A stretch of 64,000 nucleotides of DNA. It comes from Apteryx mantelli. Lineage: Eukaryota; Chordata; Aves; Apterygiformes; Apterygidae. A program made the position numbers and the translations under genes. Of this stretch, positions 1 through 8,500 are shown piece by piece; within the stretch, counting starts at the first letter, position 1; every line of letters begins with the position of its first letter. The stretch spans positions 4,166,001-4,230,000 of the forward strand of contig NC_089990.1 in assembly GCF_036417845.1 (NCBI RefSeq), given 5' to 3'. The notes below the pieces were generated by a model. It was given only the letters and a program-made list of their open reading frames with translations, was not told the DNA's origin and searched no databases.

Positions 1-1056
1 TTTAACCCGGGAATTCATGCAAAAAGGATGGCCTTACTCGTCCCAGGGCTCGCAGCCGGGAATTCAGGTCACCGAACAAGGGGACCTGTGTCTGCCAGGG
101 CCGGAGCACATGCCACCTGCTGTCCCAGCCCTTGGCCCCCAGGCAGCACTCGCCCCGCCGGCTCCCTGCTCCTCCTTGGCCGAAAGGGGAAGGGGTCCCG
201 CCGGCGTCACGGGACCGCACTGACTCATCGCAGGAGCAGAAGGGGGAAAGGCGCGTGGGGAAGTGCGACCAGCCCCTCGCCCATGGAGACGCTCTGAGCC
301 GGGCCCTGCTCAGAACTGAGCTCCATGCCAGCTCGGGAAAGGCCGGGACTTCCTGGAGCGCCAGATCCATTGGGCTTTATGAGCATCCCAGCCTCGTATT
401 AGCGTGGAGGGTTTCCCTTTCTACAAGGAGAGACAGTGGCTTCAGACGCTGCCCAGCATCCCGCAAGCTGAGTTGAGTCATCTTCGCCTGGTCATTCCCA
501 ACCTTATCAGCAGAGGCTAAAGAAGAGGGAGGAGAACCGGAGCCACCAGGCCGGTGCGCACGGAGATCGCCGACGTCCCGCCCCAATCCGAGCCGTACAG
601 AAAAGGTGGAGCGCGCCGTGCACTGCCCCCTGCGCTGCTGGGCACCGGGTGACACCGGGCGGGAGCAGGGGAGCGCTGGCTCCGCACCGCCGAACCCGGG
701 GAACCGCCGTACCCCCAACGCGTACATGGAGGGAGACAGGAACACCCTTCTTGCCACACCCACTGTCACATCCTTCAGGAAGGAGCGCGGGACACCCAGG
801 GCCCGTCTCACCATGCCCCAAGCAGCGCAGGGAGGATCCCGCAGTGCCCGTAAGCCCGCGGCCACCCTCCCTGTGACACCCGACAGGGCTGCGAACGTGG
901 GCAGCGTCCCACGGCTGCGCGCTCCAGAGCGGGCTGGCACGAGGACGCGGCCAGCGGCCCGGGCAGGGCGTGAAGCCGGAGTGCCCGTGGGGTCTCCCAC
1001 CCGGGGGGCACCGGGGGAGGCGTGCGTGGGGCAGGGCGGCCCGGACGGCAGCGGGA

Positions 1057-1077
1057 AGGAGGGAGGGAGGGAGGGAG
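1057..1077 (+). repeat. (GGGA)n tract, G-quadruplex type
   Basis: Five GGGA or AGGG units in a row on the plus strand, giving four or more G-triplets separated by single A residues. Confidence 0.8.
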
Positions 1078-1141
1078 CACCGGTGCCGGTGGGGCAGACA
1101 CTTGTTGAGCGCGGCGGGGCCGCGGTGCCCGGCGCTGCAGG

Positions 1142-1177
1142 CAGGACAGGACGGGACGGGACAGGGCAGGGCAGGAC
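1142..1177 (+). repeat. Short purine-rich tandem repeat of a GGACG/GGGCA 5-mer
   Basis: About seven imperfect 5-bp units of the form RGGAC, RGGGA or GGGCA just inside the presumed intron, next to the candidate splice donor at 1186. Confidence 0.7.
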
Positions 1178-1179
1178 GC

Positions 1180-1510
1180 TCCTTACCTTCCCTGCGGATC
1201 ATCGCTCCGCCGCGGCCGGCGGCCGCTCCGCTCGGTGCCAGCCCGCGAGCGGCCGAGCCCGCCGCCCGCCCCGCCCCGCCCCGCGGGGACCGGCCGAGGA
1301 GCCGCCTCCCGCCGCCGCCGCCCGCCTCCCGCCGCCGCCCGCCTCCCGCCGCCCCCGGGGCGCTCCGCCGCCGGCCCCGCTCCCCCGGCCGCCGCCGCCA
1401 CCGGCACCGGCCCCGCCCCGGCGCGGAGCTGCTCGGAGCCCGGCCCGGCCGGCGCCCCGGTGCCCTCGGCGGCTGCCGGCCCCCGCCGGCACCACTTCCC
1501 CGCGCCGGCA
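1180..1510 (-). promoter_or_regulatory. CpG-island promoter of the next minus-strand gene
   Basis: Extremely GC- and CpG-rich sequence with CCGCCGCC-type runs and no TATA box near its edge, directly before a minus-strand start codon and splice donor (1202-1187). Transcription would run off the left edge of the window. The GDPD2 poly(A) signal lies only about 100 bp from its upstream edge. Confidence 0.7.
1187..1202 (-). CDS. Candidate first coding exon (5 codons plus 1 nt), perhaps a DLG3 L27-type isoform
   Basis: On the minus strand an ATG in a reasonable context (G at -3) is followed by codons for M-I-R-R-E and one G, then the consensus donor GTAAGG. The exon ends in phase 1. From established synteny (human GDPD2 is followed by DLG3 in the same orientation), DLG3 is the expected gene. 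The long SAP97-type first exon of DLG1, as I recall it, also encodes a short basic start (MPVRKQ) and ends with the G of an Asp codon, so M-I-R-R-E-(D) would fit. The rest of the gene is outside the window, so this is an inference. The exon could also belong to another gene, or the transcript could start its main reading frame elsewhere. Confidence 0.4.
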
Positions 1511-1521
1511 CTAGATGGCAC
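1508..1521 (+). promoter_or_regulatory. CTCF-like motif between GDPD2 and the next promoter
   Basis: GCACTAGATGGCAC agrees with the CTCF core (CCACYAGRKGGCRS) at every position except the first. It sits in the short gap between the GDPD2 poly(A) signal and the CpG island. Motif match only. Confidence 0.35.
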
Positions 1522-1609
1522 GGACACGCCGCGCATCCCCGCCGGGCGGCAGAGGGTAAGGGGTGCAGGGGAAGGGAAGCGTTAGCTTCGGGGTCTACCT
1601 CTCGGTTCA

Positions 1610-1615
1610 TTTATT
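1610..1615 (-). terminator. Poly(A) signal AATAAA, probable GDPD2 3' end
   Basis: The plus strand reads TTTATT, so the minus strand reads AATAAA. I saw no other AATAAA or ATTAAA on the minus strand between the GDPD2 stop codon and this point, and the next CpG island begins just downstream. Confidence 0.6.
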
Positions 1616-1648
1616 GACATAAATAGCTAGGAACAAGTAAAACAGACT

Positions 1649-1666
1649 CCCCCCCCCCCCCCCCCC
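1649..1666. repeat. C18 homopolymer inside the GDPD2 3' UTR
   Basis: Eighteen consecutive C on the plus strand. In the GDPD2 transcript this is a G18 run near the poly(A) site. Its exact length may be unreliable in an assembly. Confidence 0.9.
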
Positions 1667-2485
1667 TCCAAGTGCAAGGCCCTGCCACAAAGTGACTGAC
1701 CGCGAATAACACTGCTCCCCTCCCTTGCGTCCCTGCGGCAGCAGGAGTGTGACCGTGGCTCAGCCCGGGATGTGCCCCGGGACACACTTTCTGCTCCAGG
1801 ACAGACAGGTCTCTCCAAACCCAGCCCCAGCTTCCTCTTCCACCAGCTCAACGGGCCCTGCTGGGTTGGCTGCTGGCACCCCAGCCCACAAGCATGAAGC
1901 CAGCAGTAAGAGCAGGACTCCAGTGCCCAGCACTGGGTTTGGAGGGGCTCTGCTCCTTATCCAGCCCTATCTGTCTTCTAAAAAGCCCCCTCCCTTGCAG
2001 CTCCCTTCCAATTCCCCAAGCCACGGAGCAGTCCAAGCCCCTGGGCAGCAGCACATTAAACAAGGTTTCCTGGCAAACAGGTCACCCCATGCCCAGTAAC
2101 TGGCTGCACAGCTGCCAGTGACAGGCAGAGACTGCCATACCCCTGCCCACAGCAGGGACTCAAATCCCCACTCGCCTTCAAAGTGGCACCCCAGGGCCAA
2201 GGTCTTGGCCCCAGCATTGCTGGACAAATGCTCAAACCCCAGGGCACAAGCCAGCACCAGGAAATCCCTGCATAGGCACTGTCCCGTCTGTGCTAGAGGG
2301 ACCAAGGAACCCAGCTCCAGGCCAGTTCTGCACCACACTAGGAACAAGGAGGGCTACAGGGAACTGGAAGCTCAGAAGGAGTCTGCAAAGGAAAGGAGCC
2401 TTGAAGCTGGCCAGAGGAGCACTCCCCACTCGAGCTGGGCACGTCTCCAGCTGCCCCTCCCCACGGCTGATGCAGGCCAGAGGGG

Positions 2486-2538
2486 TCACTCTTGCATCAG
2501 GCTGTTGATCTTCGTGAGCAGCACGTCAGTCTCAGACT
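2486..2538 (-). CDS. GDPD2: GDPD2 last coding exon (residues 525-541 and stop)
   Basis: Acceptor CCCCAG|AG completes a Glu codon. It encodes SETDVLLTKINSLMQE and TGA at 2488-2486. The C-terminus matches LETAVLLTRINNFMME of recalled human GDPD2, which confirms the family member and the end of the gene. Confidence 0.94.
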
Positions 2539-5500
2539 CTGGGGAGAGCAGAGAGAAAGAATACAGTCACTGCAGGCAGCCGCTCTCCGCAGCAGCAGGC
2601 GGAGCAGCCTGAAAAGCAGGTCTGAGGAGGCTGGGGGTGTGGGGGAGTCCCCAGCGCTGTCCCACAGGGATGTTTGCTAAGGGCTGGAGAGGAGCTCCCT
2701 GGGCTGGGATTTCCTTCCCGCCCCCAGCCATCCCAAACAGCTCTGCCCTGCTCAGCAGGAGAAAGCTGCACGCCGTGCTGGGGGGGTGGCAGGGAGAGCC
2801 CCGCAGGCACAGCCTAGCAGGGCTGGCTCTGCAGGCAGGGGGCAGCTCACGTCCATGCGCTGTTACCTGCTGGCTGTCTTCTCTTGGAGCATTTCCTAGG
2901 AGATGGAATAGGATCAATGTTAGCAGATCAGTCTGGACCCCCCATGGGCCCCTACAGGCCACCTAGTCCCCCAGGAAGCTGCTTTCAGTACCTAGTGGCA
3001 CTGATGAAGGAGCCATGGGTCACGACCCAGCATCCTCCAACCCCAATGCATCAAGTCCTGCAGTGCAGAGCAAGCTGGTGAGTGCAGCCTAAGGCATCCA
3101 GCAGCTTGAGGAGGGGTCAGGCCAGATTTTTAGCTACAGCCTTGTGATAAAAGCTCCCCCCCATACACTTCTCTCTCACTTAGCAGCTGGACAGGAGAGG
3201 ACTCCCAGGATCGGAGTCCAGAGATGGGCACCAGCAGCTGGTACCGCTGGGTCTGGGTGCACACCAAACACCAGGGCGCACTGCAGCCTCCCTTAACAGA
3301 CCTGCCCCAGGAGAGGTGAAGGGACCAGGCTTACTTCACCAGGAGGAAGGCCCAGAGGATCATAAGGAAGGAGACACAGTCTGCAACGATCCAGATCATG
3401 AGGTATGTGCTGCTGGGCTGCAGGGCAACAAGACAGGCGATGAACACCAGCCAGGGTCCGGTGTGCTGGTGGCACAGCCCAGACTGCTCTGCCAGCTGTC
3501 CTGTGCAGGGCCACACATTCCCATGCTAACACCTTCCGGCACAGTGCTGAGCAAAACCCACCCTCCAGACAGCTGCCGAGGGCCATTGCAGAAGGAGACC
3601 CACGACTGCCTGGGGTATAGGACTGTGACAGGCCACAGCAACATAGCAAGGCCTGTGAAGGATGGAGGTTTCACTTACAAGCAGCCAGATGGGGTGTTTC
3701 ATCTCCTTCAGCACCTGGCAGGCGTTGGTCGTGACAGAGCTCACCCCAGCACACCACAGCACAGAGAAGAGCCAGGGCTGGTTCACCACATACAGGTTGA
3801 CGGAGATGTTGTCCTGACGGTACTGCCTGCAGAGGGACAGTTGCGGTCAGAGCAGCAGACAGCAGGGTGCCAGCACACTCAGCTTGCAGCAGCAGAGGCC
3901 TGTATGTCTGGGAGGCAATCCAGCTCCTGCAGCCACGTGGAACAACTGCTGGAGAGCCAGACCCAGGGCAGATTTGCTGGCAATGCTAAGGACTGCGGCC
4001 AGCTCCAACCCGTGCACCAGCCCTGCCTGATGAGGCATGCTTGTCCACTAGGCTGTAGCATATCCCCTGTTCTTCCCTGCACTGTTCCAGTACCCAGCCT
4101 TGGCTGCTCACCTCTGCTGGACCCTGGGACAGCGCCCAGGCCTCACTGCCCACTGCTCCCAGGCTCCTAGAACACAGCGCTCTCACCTGATCTCCTCAGA
4201 GCTCATGTCCTGGTAGGGCAGATTAACATGCAGCAGTGGCTCCTTCTCATTCTGGAGTCTCTTCCGGCCATAAACCTGCTGAACGCCTGGGACTTGCTGC
4301 TTGACCTGTTCCCTGAACCCATCTGGCAGCCAGAGGATCTAGGCAAGAGCCAGAGAGGAGACTATCCATCAGAGAGAAGTTTGCTCTGCTCAGATGTTTC
4401 CTTGCAGATTCAGGCACACGTAGCCTGCTCAGACAGCTGCTTCCTGCCCCCTCTCCATGTGTCTACTCAGCTCTTCCATAAGGATCTCAGCCAGGACAAT
4501 CTAAGGACTTGTCCCAGCCAAGATATAAACACAACAGATGACACGTAGAGGCAAAAACAGTCCCAGTCTAAGAAAGCTGCAGCAGAACAGTTATGTCCTT
4601 TCAGGGTCCCTATATGGGTCTATAAGAGCATCCATTCGGCTCCAGTTCTGCAGCTAGAACACACCTTGGATCAGCAGTAGGGTACAAGCCTTTGCAATAT
4701 CCCCTCCTGCCTGGAGTTCCCAAAGAGCCAAGAGGGAAAGTGCTTTGGGTGCTAACTCATCCCCTCAGGGCAGCACGTCTCGTGCTGCAGAGGTTGGATG
4801 AAGTGCAAAGGAAACACAGGAGGCTGTAGCAGGGAGCTGCGGGCACAGGTGTGGCACAGCCAGCGAGGTGGAAACCCCAGCATTGTTTTCCTGCTCTCAG
4901 TAGCACTGTTCTCACCCTCCCTATTCTGAGTCACTGTTTACACATCAGGGTGTCAAACACTGGGGAACCAGAGTATTTGGAGAGGTCTGAAGCTTTAGGC
5001 ATTAACCCTTAACAACAGGTAACTTCTTCTGGCTAGAGACCTCCATGATGTCCTACAGGAGATGCTGCAAAGCTGCAAAGTCTGAGACTGGCTAATAGCT
5101 GTTCCAGGATCTCGTGTGACAGGGTGCCCCAGCAGGGAGCAGGTATAAGAGGGATATTTGGGGTAACAGGGATGCTCAGAAGGGTTGGCAGGGCAGCTCC
5201 CACCACGACAGGAGTGGGACAACAGGGCCCAGCAGTGGTGGGGCAGTGGCCAGGTTACCTGCTGTAACGGGATGCCCGACTGCAAGATCGCGTCCAGTGT
5301 GGCATTGACAAAGCTCTGGTAATCAGTGTGGTTCTCGGGCCGGAGGTCAAACATGATGGAGATATTGCTCTGCTTGGCTGCCTCCAGCACCTGCTCCAGG
5401 GAGGGGATCTTCTGCTTACTCGCTTGCTTGCGGTCGCCAGCAGACAGACTCTTCACAGTGGAAAACGGCCTCCGCTGCAAGGGTGAGGGAGAGGTAGCCA

Positions 5501-8500
5501 TCACAGGCAGAGCCTGCAAGCTCCCCGCTCCCAAACTGGAGTCTGACCCTGGCTCTTCAGCCTCCCACGCTGGCCTCTCTGCACGCTTTCCAGTGCGGAG
5601 AGGCACAGGGATTCTTCCCCTGCACACCCACAGGGCACATCTCCCCTGCTCTCCACTAGCAGCCCTGTTCAAGCAGCCCCAGCACCTGTGGGCATTCAGA
5701 GCAGCTCAGCAGTTTAGTCACCTTTTGTGAGCAGTTGCCACAGACTCCTCCAAGCCCAGGCAGGCTGTGCCGCTCAGAGCAAACTCTGGCTGAGCGCATG
5801 AGACATCTCCCCTCAAACCTGCCTCCTCCGTGACTCAGCCAAGGAGTCAGAACAAACCCCAGCTGCAGCAGCCAACTTTGGGGTGTGACTGTACGCAAGG
5901 GATTTGTGCAGGTGTGGAAGTGTTTCTGCACCTTGTCCAGGTGTCTGCCAAGACCAGCGCTGCAGAGGGAACATTCCCCAGGGCAGGGCTCCCGCTTCAC
6001 CCACAAATGCACCCAATCCTGACCAGCCACACCAGGGGCACCCTGACCTCCAGGAACCAGCTGCCAGCATCCAGCTGCTGCAGGTCTGTCCAGTTGAAGG
6101 CGGTGCTGTTGAGCGAGGCCCTCTCAGGGAACACAGCCTGCACGTTGGTGGTCCTGGTGAGTTTCTCGTCATGCATGAGGAACGGGACCCCATCAGCACT
6201 GGCAAAGGAGCAGAGACGGATCATCCGTGTTGCAGGTTGCTTGTTCCTTAACCCTGTCCCAGCCACCCTAGGCCTTAGTAACTTGAGAAGGGTGCTCCCC
6301 GCCATGCCTACTTTTGGACCTTCACACAAAGGCTTGAGTGTCTAGAAAGCACAGAGCACCTAGAGACTAAGCCATGAACCAAGCGGTTCCTTGCCCACTG
6401 CCACAGTTGTGGGATTGCAAGAGATGAGTTAGAGCCCAGGGTATGCTCTCCCAGCAGTGTCCTTCCCCTTCCAGTGCCTCCCTTCTAAGGCACTGGAAGG
6501 CAACATGGGTGGAGGGGAGAAACCCAGCACCTCCCCCAGGTCACTGGGGCACCAGGCTGGAGCCAGGCCCATACTGGAAAGGTGGGAAGGGGAAAGCCCT
6601 GTGAGCAGAGCTGTCTCCAAATGCAGGCTTAGCCTTTCACACTTGTTCCAGAGTGCCCCATGAGTAAGCGATGTCCTCGGATACATGCACCCCTTCCTCC
6701 GAGTCCCTGCTGCCCCTTTACCTCACCATGACGTCCGTCTCAAAGACTTGCACATCACAGTCCATCGCCTTGTGCAGCGACATGAGGGTGTTCTCGGGTG
6801 CCAGCTGGAAAGGTAGTGGTGTCAGTGCAGAGGGCACAGGCTGGAAGGGGCAGGAGGCAGGCACTAATCCTGCCAAGCTGCAGACAGCACCCAACAGCTT
6901 GGCTGGGCCCTAGGGCACCCACAACAAGACTACGGTGACCCTGGTACGGTGTGGGATCAAGGAAGGCTGGCAGGGCTTTGCACAGACAGCCACAGCATGT
7001 CCAGCCCCTGCTTCCCAGCCCTTGCTGTGCAGCCAGGCTTTCTGCAGAGAATTGTCTGCTCTGAGTTTGGCAGAGCTCAGCAAGAGGCTCTGTCCTGAGG
7101 GCTGCTGTGCCCACCCTCCTCACCTGCACGTCCTCCAGCCCAGTGCTGGTCAGGCTGGCGTGGGGACCCCTCTCCGCTGGGCTGGCCAGGGTCTCAGCCA
7201 AGCCTGCACCAGCAAGGGTCTGGTGCCGTGCCCCGCAGCCAGGGACAGCCTGGCCTGCACTGGCTGAGCAGCCGGCTCCCCTCCACCCTGACCACTCTGC
7301 CAGGGTGCTGCGGGTGCTGGTCACTCACCATAGGGGCCCCTCGGTGGCCCACCAGGGCTGGCTTGGGTGGCAGCTGGTTCTCCTCCATGATGCAGGGGGA
7401 GGTAATCATCAGGGGAGCCAGATACAGAGCAATCATCACTGCGCAGTACACGAGCAGCAGGAACACCTTGAGACCTGTGGGCAGACGCAGAGAAGCTGGA
7501 GGGGGTGAAGCACAAGGGAAGCGTTTTGCAGGGCCTTAAGAATAAGCCAGGGCTGCTTCCCCTGGCATTAACCTGTGGGCAGCCCTAGATCAGGCATTGC
7601 ATCCCCAGCACCAAGAGCACAGCAGATTCTTTCTTGGCCCACCGCATGTCCTTGGACCCCACCCCAGGGCTTCAGCAGGACTCAGTCTGCCATCTGTACA
7701 CCTCCTTCAGCTGCAAAGCAGTCAGGGCTGAAGCTGCAGCAAGGGCTGGGCATGAGAAACAGCAGGTAAGAGCAGGTGTGATGACATTACTGCCAGGCCG
7801 TGAGCCCTGGGACCTGTTCCCGTTGCACCCAGCCTCTCTGCACACCACCGCCACGGTACTGTCAGTGCCTCTAGGCTGGGTGGCAGGAACCAGGGTACCG
7901 TGCATGTGTGTACGGTGGAGACCTTGCGGGGTACCTGTGTTGCGACTGCGGTAGATGAAGCTGGCCAGCGGCCAGGCAAGGAACGTCATTCCCCCCACGA
8001 TGCCAATGTGCAGGAAGGGACCCGTTGCCTGGGGAGGCAAAGGCAACGTCAGCCAGCACCAGCCCAGCCCCGTCCCCAATATCCACAGCCCCATCCCCAA
8101 TATCCATGGCCAAGGAGCCATCACTGCAGCCAGCATCAGTGGAAAAGCCACAGTGCCAGGGAGGGAAGGATGGGATCCCAGGAGGGGCTGAAAAGGCTCC
8201 CCCCTCCGGGCTTCTCACCCCAACTGCAGCAGCCCCAGGCAGGACTGCAAGGGCCAGAGGGGCACCTTGCCTGGTCAGGAAGCAGAAGCCGGTCCAAGCT
8301 GGGGTGAGAAGTTAACCCCCCCGACAGCACACAGCCAGGCCGGGGTCCCAGTCACCACCCCACATCTTGTCCCCACAGGCCAGGTGACGGGTACAGCGGG
8401 GGAGTCTCTGGTATTGAGGTGACTCACCTGCAGGGAGATGCGTGCGCTTCTCCACTCCTCCGCCCACTTTATTCCCAGCCCTGTGAAGGCTGCAGCCACC

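Larger units (their letters stand above)
1..1186 (-). other. Presumed first intron of the gene left of GDPD2
   Basis: GC-rich sequence following the donor at 1186. Long open frames exist on both strands, but none shows a recognisable domain, and stop codons are simply rare in such GC-rich DNA. It contains purine-rich tandem repeats (1057-1077 and 1142-1177). Confidence 0.4.
1590..2485 (-). other. GDPD2: Probable GDPD2 3' UTR
   Basis: After the stop codon the minus strand has no coding potential. The first AATAAA is at 1615-1610, with expected cleavage around 1585-1600, giving a 3' UTR of about 900 nt. It includes a C18 run (G18 in the mRNA) at 1649-1666. The end is inferred from the signal only. 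Confidence 0.6.

Noticed and set aside
507-1610. A 367-codon minus-strand frame across the left CpG island
   Set aside because: Low-complexity Ala/Gly/Arg/Pro-rich translation caused by GC-rich DNA. It reads through the GDPD2 3' end, the promoter and a splice donor. Only the short ATG-to-donor exon in it is kept as a candidate.
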